DNA of 64,000 bases, taken from contig JAACMV010000019.1 of NCBI GenBank assembly GCA_010909725.1, forward strand, positions 372,001 through 436,000, in the 5' to 3' direction. Both the position numbers and the translations under genes were made by a program. Source of the DNA: Picochlorum sp. 'celeri'. Lineage: Eukaryota; Chlorophyta; Trebouxiophyceae. Positions 22,654 to 32,554 of this stretch are shown piece by piece; the stretch's first letter is position 1, and every line of letters begins with the position of its first letter. The notes under the pieces are model-generated. The model searched no databases. It saw only the letters and a program-made list of their open reading frames with translations, and was not told the origin of the DNA.

Positions 22654-23709
22654 CTATCTGTTTTTCAATTGAAGCGATAGCTCATAAACTCTTTTTCGAG
22701 GTATTTCTAAACTCTGGGATACTAATTTTGCAGCTGCGGAGTGCGTAGCCCCTCGTGCCGTTTCCAATTCTAGTGCAGAAAGGATTGCCTCATCGGTAAT
22801 CTCCTGTGCTTCTTCCTGTTGACATCCTTCGACCACGAGGGTAAACTCCCCGCGTGGCTGTCTTTCCTCAAACTCTTCTAAAGCCTCACTCAGAGTAGAT
22901 CGTATAAACTCCTCATGAACCTTTGTAATCTCTCGTGCAACACAGCAACGCCTTGTTCCACCAAAGACCTCAACCATATCTCTCAGACTTTCAACTAGAC
23001 CATGAGGAGACACATAGAATACTAATGTTGAGGGATGTTTTTTATAGTGTCCAAACTGCTTTGTTCTTTGGGAAGACTTGGATGCCACGAACCCGCAGTA
23101 CGTAAATGTCTCGCTCAATAACCCAGAACAGCATACAGCTGACAAGAAGGCAGATGGCCCTGGAACTGGAACAATATTTATGCCATGTCGCGCTGCCTCC
23201 GCGATAATCCCAGACCCAGGATCATTAATCCCTGGCATTCCTGCGTCAGACACGAGAGCCACTGCCTGTCCTTGCCGCAATGCATCAATCACCTTGCCCT
23301 GCTTCTGAAACTCATTGTGCTTGTGAAAACTTTCAGTCCTTGCATGGATATCAAAATGATTCAGCAGCTGCCGCGTATGTCTCGTATCCTCACACAATAT
23401 CCTATCCACGCTTTTCAGTGTCCGTATCGCTCGAAAGCTAATATCCTCAAGGTTACCTATCGGTGTACCCACAACATACAGACCAGGATCCAACACAGCT
23501 GTATCCAAGGTTCCGAGTCCCGATTTCTGCAAGCACAAATTCCCCCTTCTAGGCGCATCAGAGCCATTAACTGAAATTAGTTTCAACATATATGCATTTC
23601 TGGACAGCATTCTTAAATAATGCGATGACAAACGCCCAGCCAGCAAACGTCCTTGTATTTGGGCAGATAAACTCATCTTCTTATTCCCTGCGTATGATAA
23701 CGATGACAT
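22654..23709 (-). CDS. rsmI: 16S rRNA 2'-O-ribose C1402 methyltransferase (RsmI family), organellar
   Basis: A single exon of 351 residues. RsmI uses SAM to methylate the decoding-centre cytidine of bacterial-type 16S rRNA, so this should act on plastid or mitochondrial ribosomes. Seen: tetrapyrrole-methylase fold with LYVVGTPIGNLEDISFRAI, ILCEDTRHTRQLLNHF, ALVSDAGMPGINDPG, PVPGPSAFLSAVCCSGL, FVASKSSQRTKQF and REITKVHEEFIRSTL, the complete set of RsmI blocks. About 70 residues precede the domain, rich in Ser, Arg and Leu, with few acids (MSSLSYAGNKKMSLSAQIQ), as in an import leader. There is an in-frame ATG at residue 12 as an alternative start. It shares a divergent promoter with TIM50. Confidence 0.93.
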   Translation of the reverse strand: MSSLSYAGNKKMSLSAQIQGRLLAGRLSSHYLRMLSRNAYMLKLISVNGSDAPRRGNLCLQKSGLGTLDTAVLDPGLYVVGTPIGNLEDISFRAIRTLKSVDRILCEDTRHTRQLLNHFDIHARTESFHKHNEFQKQGKVIDALRQGQAVALVSDAGMPGINDPGSGIIAEAARHGINIVPVPGPSAFLSAVCCSGLLSETFTYCGFVASKSSQRTKQFGHYKKHPSTLVFYVSPHGLVESLRDMVEVFGGTRRCCVAREITKVHEEFIRSTLSEALEEFEERQPRGEFTLVVEGCQQEEAQEITDEAILSALELETARGATHSAAAKLVSQSLEIPRKRVYELSLQLKNR

Positions 23710-23963
23710 CTATCTCAGCAACATTCCCATTGCATGTCTAAACCCATATTATTTATGCTTTAAATGGGTCTTCTCCGACACAATATCATCAGTGGCCTAC
23801 ATCTGTGTCTGACTGCATGCAGTCACAAGATTTCCATCAGCTAGCTGATGTGCATTTTGTACAATGCAGCTACCTCTCCACAGAGCCATCAACACCCAAT
23901 ACTGTCTTTTCATGGTATAATTTCATGGTAATCAATTGATATAGTGTTCTACTCGCGCGAGCA

Positions 23964-25191
23964 ATGACTTTGATTCGAGGGGTTTTCCTTCGCTCATACC
24001 GCCAGGTCCGGTCAAGGTTGTCCACGTTTACATCAGAGACGTCTACAAGATGTTTAAGGTGTGTCATTTAACGATCCAAATGTGTTTCTCAAAAAAATGA
24101 AGGAGCAACATCGTCACGATGTTCTGTACGTGCAGCGGTGAGGCAAAAGCAGGAACTGAATCGAGCGAGAATGCTTTACGGGATAAGCTATTCCAGAATA
24201 TAACAATTCCTGAGGAAGGAGCATCGGTGGCGAAAGAAGTGAGTAGCGCTGCTACGAAGAGTGAAAACTCGCCTCCAGCACAGGGACTTGCGTCCTTTGT
24301 GGGGAATGCATTGCTGTATGGATTCCTCGGCACCGGTGCTTTTGTAGGGTACTATCAGTACAGATATAGTGCAGATGAGGTGGAAAACATGGTGAAGGAA
24401 TCTGAGAAGGCTGGAGATGGCTCTTTCTCTGTATGTTCTCTGTTTGAGTGTTCAACTGTACATGATCATGAATGAATATCACTGCCAACTATTTCTTGCA
24501 GATTTGGAACTATGTGATGCGACACTACGTTGATTATAGAATGTATCTTGAAAATGAAATGAAGAAGTATGCGGACCCTCCCTCAGATAAACTGCTACCA
24601 GATTTGCCTCCCCAAGCTAGGCATATTAAGACGCTCGTGTTAGACTTGGATGACGTGCTCATCCATTCAGACTGGACGAGAGGACGTGGTTGGAGGACAT
24701 TCAAACGCCCTGGTGCTGAAGAGTTTATCAAAGACATGGCGCAGTATTTTGAACTTGTGGTGTATACATCACAACTGCCAACATATGCAGACCCAATTTT
24801 GGACAGACTGGACCCTCATAGAATGATTCAGTACCGTTTGTATCGAGATTCTACCAACTATATCAATGGAAAGCATGTCAGAGATTTATCAAAGTTGAAT
24901 CGAGACCTGAAACAAGTTCTTATGATTACAGCAGATACAGATGCATATTCCCTTCAGCCAGGGAATGCCATCAAACTAGCGAAATGGAAAACAGATAACA
25001 AGGATGATACTACTCTTTTGGATATGCTTCCTTTCCTTGAAGCAATTGTTAGGACGAATGTTCCAGATGTTCGTGCTGTGGTGAAAAGCTATGAAGGAGA
25101 AGATATTCCAACAGCATTTAGAAAACGGATGGAAAAGGTGAAAGAAGCCAAAAAAAAGGGGGGTAAAACCCCATTTTTCCGTGGATCATAG
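23964..25191 (+). CDS. TIM50: TIM50-like subunit of the mitochondrial TIM23 import complex
   Basis: Exons 23964-24058, 24136-24430 and 24502-25191 give 359 residues. Tim50 receives presequence proteins in the intermembrane space. Seen: N-terminal Arg/Ser leader (MTLIRGVFLRSYRQVRSRLS) typical of a mitochondrial presequence; one membrane span (LLYGFLGTGAFVGYYQYRY); then an NIF/FCP1-like domain with TLVLDLDDVLIHSDW, RGWRTFKRPGAEEFI, VVYTSQLPTYADPI and YRDSTNYINGKHVRDLSKLN. Two Asp of the phosphatase DxDx motif remain (LDLDD), but the following Thr/Ser is Val, as in other Tim50s that are not active phosphatases. The C-terminus is Lys-rich (EKVKEAKKKGGKTPFF). Confidence 0.92.
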
Positions 25192-25219
25192 GTATATATA
25201 TAAATAATATCTTCTGTAT

Positions 25220-25502
25220 TCAACCAACCTTGGGAATGCCAGAATCGATTGGAGCAAGCTTGAGCTGCTCCAGTTCTTCCAGAGAAGCTGCAATTCGTAG
25301 CAACGTTTGGGTCTCATTTGAGGGCAGAGCTGTGTCTTCCTGAAACAAATAAACATAAAAGTATTATATACATCATATGAATTAGAATAGCATGCTATAG
25401 ACGCACATTTGTCACCATTCCTTTGACCAATTCCGCTGCATCCTTGAATGCAACTGGCTCTCTCTTCAACACGCGCACATGTACATATCGTCGCTCTGAC
25501 AT
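25220..25502 (-). CDS. Small protein of 71 residues, not recognised
   Basis: Exons 25407-25502 and 25220-25339 (complement) join in phase 0 across a 67-nt intron with GTGCGT donor and TTTCAG acceptor. The product starts MSERRYVHVRVLKREPVAF, continues KDAAELVKGMVTN, and ends with a Leu-rich helix (LLRIAASLEELEQLKL) and DSGIPKVG. It has no membrane span or signal peptide. The length and a compact helical C-terminus suggest a subunit of a larger complex, but I cannot name a family. It is placed convergent to TIM50 (28 bp between stops) and divergent from the LPD gene. Support comes from a good splice model and an ordinary amino-acid composition only. Confidence 0.6.
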
Positions 25503-25707
25503 CCTTTCAGATCTATCAAATTGTAATATTAATTCATGAGGCTCCTTCATGCCTCATGCGACTTTCGCAACCAGAAAGATGCAGTGGATCCAGTCCGGAC
25601 TGCCTTCGGAGATCAGATGTCATCCGCCATCAAACACCGCCTGTACATTGCGCCTGACACAGACGGATGCCATTAATTATTATCTTTAAGATATAAAATT
25701 GTCCACG

Positions 25708-27613
25708 ATGAAGACAATTGCATCGCTCGGTCGCGTCAATGTATGCAGGGGTGTTGGCTCAGCCAAAGCGACCCCTCAGTTTGCTCGACTCCCAGTGATT
25801 CGTGGTATTTCTACCAGAAATACGAAAATCGGCAAGATTATTCAGAGATCTGAAAGGTACATGGCTTATCGATTGCTCATTTTGTTGCTGTTTTGGGAGT
25901 GTTGACTCCGCATTGAACTCCGCCCAATGTTGATCTTTGGCGTAATGGTTGGACAATATGTTTATGTAGATGCGCGCCAATTACTGTTGCAAATGCTGGG
26001 TCTCAGAAATCTGGATCGAACTCTTCTGGAGGATATGACTACGACTTGGTGATCATTGGTGCTGGTGTGGGAGGGCACGGGGCTGCTCTCCATGCAGTAG
26101 ACAAGGTGGGTGGTTGCTATTTGCATTTTTTTCATGTCATAATTTCGAGGAAATGGAAGATACCCGGGGGATAGTGCGCGATTGAGTGTATTCTTTTGCA
26201 AATATGTAGGGACTGAAGGTAGCTGTTATTGAAGGCCATGACATTGGAGGTACCTGTGTGAACCGAGGATGTGTTCCTTCAAAGGCATTACTTGCTGCAG
26301 CTGGTCAGGTTCGCAAGCTCAAGGATGAGCATCATATGAAATCTCTTGGTATTCAGGTCGACAATGTGAACTTCGAGAGGGAGAAGATTGCAAACCATGC
26401 AAAGAATCTTGCAAATACCATCCAAGGTAATTTGCAGAGATCTCTTGAGGCCATTGGTGTTGATATTTTGATTGGACAGGGTAAATTTGTTGATGCTCAT
26501 ACCGTCAAATACAGCTTGCCAGGAAGAGTTGATGTGGGTGGTAATGTGACAGCCAAGAACATCATCATCGGCACAGGATCTGTTCCTTTTGTTCCACCAG
26601 GAATTGAGATAGATGGAAAGACTGTCTTCACATCTGATCATGCATTGAAAATGGAGTGGATTCCAGAATGGGTGGCAATCATTGGCTCAGGATATATTGG
26701 ACTAGAGTTTTCTGATGTGTACACTGCTCTCGGTAGCGAGGTGACTTTCATCGAGGCCCTTCCAAATATCATGCCTGGTTTTGACAAAGAAATTGCCAAG
26801 CTGGCGCAGCGCTTGTTGATCAATGGGCGCAACATTGACTTCCATACAAATGTGCTTGCCACAAAAGTGACACCAGGGGTTCCTGGTGTGAAGCCTGTCA
26901 CTGTTGAACTGACGGATTTCAACACAAAAGAAAAGGTGGACGAGCTTGAGGTTGATGCTGTTCTTGTTGCTACTGGAAGAGCCCCGTATACAAATGGTCT
27001 TGGCCTGAAGGAGATCAACGTGGAAACTGATCGTAGAGGCTTTGTGCCAGTAAACGAAAAGATGCAGGTCCTTGACAAGAATGGCAAGGCTATAAGCAAC
27101 GTGTTCTGCATTGGTGATGCCAATGGAAAGTACATGCTTGCTCATGCTGCATCTGCTCAAGGAATCAGCGCCGTTGAGAACATGTGTGGAAACCCTCATG
27201 TGTTGGATCACAACTCTATTCCAGCTGCATGCTTCACTCATCCAGAAGTTTCTTTTGTCGGCGTGACCGAAGATGCTGCCCGCGAAGCAGCAGAGAAAGG
27301 TGGTTATGCAGACAAGGTAGAGGTTGCAAAGACCTATTTCAAAGGAAACTCAAAAGCTCTTGCTGAGATTGAGGGAGATGGCATGGGCAAATTGATTTAC
27401 AGAAAGGATACTGGAGAAATTCTTGGTGTCCATCTGATTGGCCTGCATGCTGCGGATCTCATTCACGAATTCTCGAACGCAATTTCTATGAAGATTCCAG
27501 TCCAGGATTTGACATTCGCCGTTCATGCTCATCCAACCGTATCTGAGGTGATTGAGGAGCTTATCAGGCATGCAAAAGTAGGTGTCAAGTCTAAAACAGC
27601 TGTTGCGGCATAA
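25708..27613 (+). CDS. LPD: Dihydrolipoamide dehydrogenase, plastid type (E3 of plastid PDH)
   Basis: Exons 25708-25856, 25970-26105 and 26210-27613 give 562 residues. E3 reoxidises dihydrolipoamide with NAD+ in 2-oxoacid dehydrogenase complexes. Seen: FAD-binding [17 protein letters not shown], redox disulfide [19 protein letters not shown]-binding [34 protein letters not shown], and dimer-interface [17 protein letters not shown]...[10 protein letters not shown] with the catalytic His-Glu pair. Sequence style ([32 protein letters not shown]-less C-end) matches the cyanobacterial/plastid class rather than the mitochondrial one. The first exon gives an Arg/Ser/Thr-rich leader ([20 protein letters not shown]). 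It probably serves fatty-acid synthesis in the plastid. TGTAA lies 19 nt after the stop. Confidence 0.93.
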
Positions 27614-27650
27614 ATTCCCCCTTCAACCCCGTGTAATTAACATTTTGATA

Positions 27651-29737
27651 TTATTCATCGGTAGTGATTGAAGCTGGAGTGGCAACAATCACCCTCTCTT
27701 TTTTCACCAAAACTTGGCCAGGCTTTGCCCCCTCTGCAACAATCCATGCAGGAACATCTTTGAAACATTTTCAACAAAATGATACTCATGACAGAAATGT
27801 CGTACTTGGTTTAGAAATATCCTTTTTATCTGCCATGATGACATCGACTTTTGCTAAATTTGCTCCTTTACTATAATATGCTGCTAAATTTGCTGCAAAC
27901 TCCAAATCAGAATTTTCAACAGATTGTGAAGGAGAGCACCTGAGGAGGACATGGGCACCTGGAAAACCTCTCGCATGCATCCAGATATCTCCAGGCTTCG
28001 CCAAACGCATTGTTATTTCATCATTCTGCTGACTGCTCCTTCCGACAAGTATGTCGAATCCATTTGGTGATTTGAGCCGTCTGTAGTCTGATGAAACAGA
28101 TTTTGAAGCCTTTTTTGCCTTCTTTTGTGACTTTTCTTTGAGGACATGAATGCTCTTCTTTTTCATGAAACCTTGCTGAACTAATTCTGATTCAATCTGA
28201 TTCAGTAAAGCAATCTCTTCGTCAGCAGTCCCTCCCTCCAAGCTTTCTAGAAGGACTTCGGTATCTTCCAGATACGCCATGTCGCCTTTGCAAGACTCGA
28301 TCAGTGGCAAAATTTTCGACGACCCTCGCCTTAGCTTACTAGCCTTCTTATACAATGCTTCGGCATTTTCCACTCCAGACATTGTGGGATCAAGTTTGAT
28401 CACTTCTTTGTTGCCTGTCTCCCAATTGTCCACTTCAACTTCTGCTGCTCCTGGCTTTATTTTATGCAAATTGCACATAACAAGATCTCCTAATAGTTTA
28501 GTTGCTTCAGCTGCATCTGAAGAATCTAGTTGGTTTTCAAGAGATGCTAACTTCTTAGTGACTTTGAGATGTTGACTCTTGACTGTCTTTCTTAGCATGC
28601 TGAGCATCTACATACGCAGAAGAGACATTTTATTATATTTTACGTGAAGTGACTTCAATGTAGAATCAAAATGCAACCTCGTACCCTACATGCTTCGTCC
28701 CTCTCAGAGTATGTAGAATAATAGTCTCCAAAAAATTGTAGAGGTGAGGAATCTAATTGAGTACCATCCTGTGAGTGAAAGACAGTTAGAGACTCCTTGT
28801 CATTCAAATACCCACAATTAAAATTATTCTGAACTACTGAAGTGATCCAATGGGCCCACTCCGCATGAAACCTGGTCCATGAAGATGAATCCAGTGATGC
28901 AACATCACTTTCCTGTGCCAGTCCTGCCTTCGTAGCTATTTCCCTAGCCATCGTCGGGCCAACGCCCATAAAACATCTTGAAAGGCAATAATCTAATCTT
29001 TTGTTGTCACTACGAGAGGCATAAGATAAGATGCTTGTTTTGAAGTCTTCAAAAGATGTGTAGTCATCTGGGGACAACCCTGTTGGACTAGGGGGAAGAC
29101 TGTACTTCTTTTTAATCTGAACTAATCTTTGAGAAGACTTTTTAGAACCAATCTGATTTGCAGCAAGTAATATATCATTGTCTTCGTTACATAGCACCAC
29201 GTTGCTATGCTTGTTCATAATCTCAACATACAGATAATATCTTGGAAAATCATCTGCTCGTTCACCGAAAGACAGCTTTGCAACGCGCTCCCACATTTCT
29301 GGCATTGAGACGCCGTTTAGAATCATGCCCCTCAAATTCCTTTGGACGGCATCCCCGAATGTAAATGCCTCAGATGCAGAGCCCCTTCTTGGCTCCAACT
29401 CTCTGGTTCCAATATGAGCTAGATCAGGTTTCCAGCTAATACTCAGCCACTTAATATCCGTGACCGTCCTAAGCTTCAATGCGAGGGATTGCTCACGATA
29501 TTGCACAACGCTTTCAACCCTGGAAGGCAAAAATCGCTGCTCCAAGTCCCAGACACAAGATTTGAATGCAGAGTAGTCGAAATTTCGACACGCGCTTTCC
29601 TTCCCGAACGATGTAGCATGATTTGAGCCCTTAGACGAAAATGATTGCTTGATCGTTCTTTTGATACCTTGAGCGGCGACAATGGGACGTAAACTGCACC
29701 ACTGCTGAAGGTTGGAAAACTTGTTGACTCTTTCCAT
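27651..29737 (-). CDS. rqcH: RqcH/NFACT-family ribosome quality-control factor, probably plastid
   Basis: Exons 28685-29737, 27806-28607 and 27651-27733 (complement) give 645 residues. In bacteria RqcH binds stalled 50S subunits and adds C-terminal alanine tails; eukaryotic NEMF/Rqc2 is the cytosolic relative. Seen: NFACT-N domain after about 50 residues (FDYSAFKSCVWDLEQRFLPS, RYYLYVEIMNKHSNVVLCNE), helix-hairpin segment (CLSRCFMGVGPTMAREIATK), a central coiled coil (KVTKKLASLENQLDSS), and NFACT-R (SSDYRRLKSPNGFDILVGRS, DIWMHARGFPGAHVLLR, KKDISKPKGAKPGQVLV). It lacks the NFACT-C domain of eukaryotic NEMF, so it is bacterial/plastid type. The N-terminus is Ser/Lys/Arg-rich (QGIKRTIKQSFSSKGSNHAT). 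It converges with LPD, 37 bp between stops. Confidence 0.88.
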
Positions 29738-29930
29738 GACAGCAAGTTCGAGCTATTAGCTAGATTTCCATCTTTTTTCACTTCTAATTAAAAAAATCAC
29801 TATATTTTTGCATATATTTATTATGTAGCGGTTACATTGACTGTAAAGTTTGTTTGTTTCAATTCATGGCATTCGAGTGATAGGTAGGCCTGTCACATTC
29901 GATCAATGCAATGATTTATAAATGCTTTGT

Positions 29931-30922
29931 TCACTCTTCATCACTGGATACTACGAGTTTGGGGCGTTTCGATTTCATCGTACTAGGGGGATCCTCCTGA
30001 TCGTCGACGGCAGCTGTGAACACACTGTCCTCAGGGTCATTGCCTGAGGCTTCAGAGGAGCCTTCCTCCTCTTCCACTGAGTCCTCTTCATCTTCTTCTG
30101 AAACTGATGCTTCCTTCAAACATCTGCACAAATAAAATAAGGAATATCAGAGGAAAATGGGCTACGCTGTCAATATATTACACAAGAGAATCATTACCTG
30201 GCAGTTGCTTGCCTTCTTCTGGACCGAGGGCCATCTTCTATAATGTTGCTCGTATCAATGCCGTCAAGATCCCTTTGAAGCTGCAATTTCTCTTTCACTT
30301 CCAAAATTGCTGCCTTTCCAGGCTTTTCTTCGAGGCCATTCTTCTTCAACAAGTCCAGAATCTCATTCTCCATATCCTGATCAGTGTTGCTCTTTCTATA
30401 CACCGAAACTGGTACAGTGATGGTTGCCATTTTGCAGATATTCCTCATTCTCAGAAATCTCGCCGAGAATTCACGGCCCTTCTTATCTTGTTGAGATTTC
30501 TTCACTTCTTTGTCGGCCTGTACTTTCTCAACAGCCTCGGGTGCCTTGGTCTTCGTCTGAGACAACAACTGCAGACAAGTAGTGTGTCCTCAGGAACGAT
30601 TCACAACCTTTCTAAAATTGATAAATACAGCAACACATAAGATATCGCCTCCACAAACTTACCTTATCGACGAAAGTTGAAACTACACTCTTCCACGGTT
30701 TTAGAGCATCCTTTTCCAGTCCAAGATCGCTCTCCAGATCCTTTCTCAGGGCTTTAAGAGTTACATTCCTGCATAGATCAAGATATCGGACATATGTCAA
30801 TGGCAAAAGGAACAAATTAAGCTGTCAAGGAATTTCAAATTTCAACCGTACTCGAGATTCCCCAGGATGTAATCTTTCCTCGCATCAAGGGCGTTAATGA
30901 TATCCCCTTCTGAGATTCCCAT
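29931..30922 (-). CDS. HIRIP3: HIRIP3-like histone chaperone (DEK-C plus CHZ-like domain)
   Basis: Exons 30852-30922, 30663-30768, 30198-30568 and 29931-30123 (complement) give 246 residues. Relatives bind H2A-H2B; HIRIP3 also contacts the H3 chaperone HIRA. Seen: N-terminal DEK-C-like helices (GDIINALDARKDYILGNLEN, RKDLESDLGLEKDALKPWK), a Lys/Gln-rich linker, then a CHZ-like region with FSARFLRMRNICKMATITVP, LLKKNGLEEKPGKAAI and GIDTSNIIEDGPRSRRR, matching the HIRIP3 GL-x-x-P...ID-x-NI-x-x-x-x-RxRR pattern. The tail is strongly acidic (ASVSEEDEEDSVEEEEGSSE) and ends KRPKLVVSSDEE. It is expected in the nucleus. It shares a divergent promoter with the PDH E1-beta gene. Confidence 0.8.
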
Positions 30923-31238
30923 TTTCTCTGAATTTTTTTTTCTCGTCTCAGATATATTTGTACTCTGCTTTGTTGCACGGGTTCATGTCGACAGGATCAG
31001 CAGCAATACTCCCACTAAATGCCACCTTTGATGGGAAGGTATATTTCTCGCTCATGCCACACGAGGTCTCCCGTCTCGCAACCATTCAATGGGAAAACAC
31101 AGCGGAGGTCACTAGATGGGCATCCTGTCGGGCAATCGCCCATCCCTCGGGTTACCACGGAATGATTATGACACTTAATCTACAGGAAAACCTAATACCT
31201 GTTTGGTGGGGTTGAAGTGACAATCTGTCTCGGATAGG
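30923..31238. promoter_or_regulatory. Divergent promoter region, HIRIP3 / PDHB
   Basis: 316 bases between opposed start codons, with no gene model. An 85-codon plus-strand frame at 30958-31215 lacks an ATG at its start and matches nothing. It presumably holds both promoters. Confidence 0.4.
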
Positions 31239-32502
31239 ATGTGGGGTCTATCGCGTTTTGGAGCCTTAGCACTGCGGTGCGGCAAGGTATGTTTGGCTGT
31301 GAGCACCACGATTAGTTCGATCTTCCTGATATAGTTATTAATAATGTATTTTATTTTCAGGAATCGACATTGCAGAGAGAATTTGTCAGGACTTTCGCCT
31401 CGGGTCAGGTACGTGTAAATGCATCTTGCCCTGCCTGACGTCGACAGGTTCCCCTGTAACAGTGGGATATATATGTTCAAGTGTTTGCTTAATGATCTTT
31501 TCTATGTCTTATCTGATGTAGATGACAGTAAGAGATGCGCTGAACTCGGCAATAGATGAGGAAATGGAGAGAGATGACAAGGTCTTTGTCATGGGAGAAG
31601 AGGTTGCAGAATACCAAGGTGCATACAAGATTACAAGGGGATTACTGCAGAAATATGGACCAAAGAGAGTCAAAGATACTCCTATCACAGAGATAGGGTT
31701 CACAGGTATTGCCTGTGGAGCTGCTATGCAGGGTTTGAAGCCTGTTTTGGAATTCATGACCTTCAATTTCTCTATGCAAGCAATTGATCAGATCATCAAT
31801 TCTGCAGCGAAAAGTTACTACATGTCTGCTGGAGCAATTGGATGTCCTATCGTTTTTAGAGGTCCAAATGGTGCTGCAGCTGGAGTCGGAGCTCAGCACT
31901 CGCAGTGCTTTGCTGCATGGTACAGTTCAGTTCCAGGCCTGAAAGTGGTTGCTCCTTACGACAGTGACGACGCACGAGGCCTTATGAAGGCAGCCATCCG
32001 GGATCCAGATCCAGTGGTCGTATTAGAAAATGAGATTCTGTATGGAGAATCTTTTCCAGTCACAGACGAAATCATATCAAAAGACTATGTGCTGCCAATT
32101 GGAAAGGCCAAGGTTATGAGAGAAGGATCCGACATTACGCTGGTCTCGTTTGGAAAGATGGTTGGATTCTGTCTGAAAGCATCAGAGGCTTTGGAAAAAG
32201 AGGGTATTTCCTGTGAGGTGTTGAACTTGCGGTCTCTGAAGCCAATAGATAGAGAGAGCATTGCAGCATCCGTCAGGAAGACTCATCGCGTGTTGTCAGT
32301 CGAAGAAGGTTGGCCACAGAGTGGTATTGGGTCCGAGATTATTAGTATTGCTACAGAAGAATGCTTTGATGACTTGGATGCGCCCCCGGAAAGAATTACT
32401 GGCGTAGAAGTGCCCATGCCTTATTCTGTTGATTTGGAAGCAGCAGCTCTCCCAACTGTGGATGACATCATTGAAAGCACCAGGGCTTTGGTTGGAAAAT
32501 AA
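31239..32502 (+). CDS. PDHB: Pyruvate dehydrogenase E1 component subunit beta, mitochondrial
   Basis: Exons 31239-31286, 31361-31408 and 31522-32502 give 358 residues. With E1-alpha it decarboxylates pyruvate using thiamine diphosphate. Seen: [80 protein letters not shown], and [18 protein letters not shown]. All are standard mitochondrial-type E1-beta blocks; the plastid type differs in these segments. The first two 48-nt exons encode a presequence ([18 protein letters not shown]) and the FVRTFASGQ junction common in mitochondrial E1-beta. A TGTAA element lies 15 nt after the stop. It converges with the four-TM protein, 52 bp between stops. Confidence 0.95.
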
Positions 32503-32554
32503 AAGTTTTGTCCATTTGTAAAACTTGAAGGTTACCCTGAATCGATTTTTCTAC

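Noticed and set aside
22654..23709. RsmI and other intron-free genes as bacterial contamination
   Set aside because: They sit between intron-bearing eukaryotic genes at normal spacing, share base composition and carry organelle leaders; endosymbiotic origin is the simpler reading.
30958..31215. 85-codon open frame in the HIRIP3/PDHB promoter
   Set aside because: It does not begin with ATG, has no domain, and occupies the only promoter space available to two genes.
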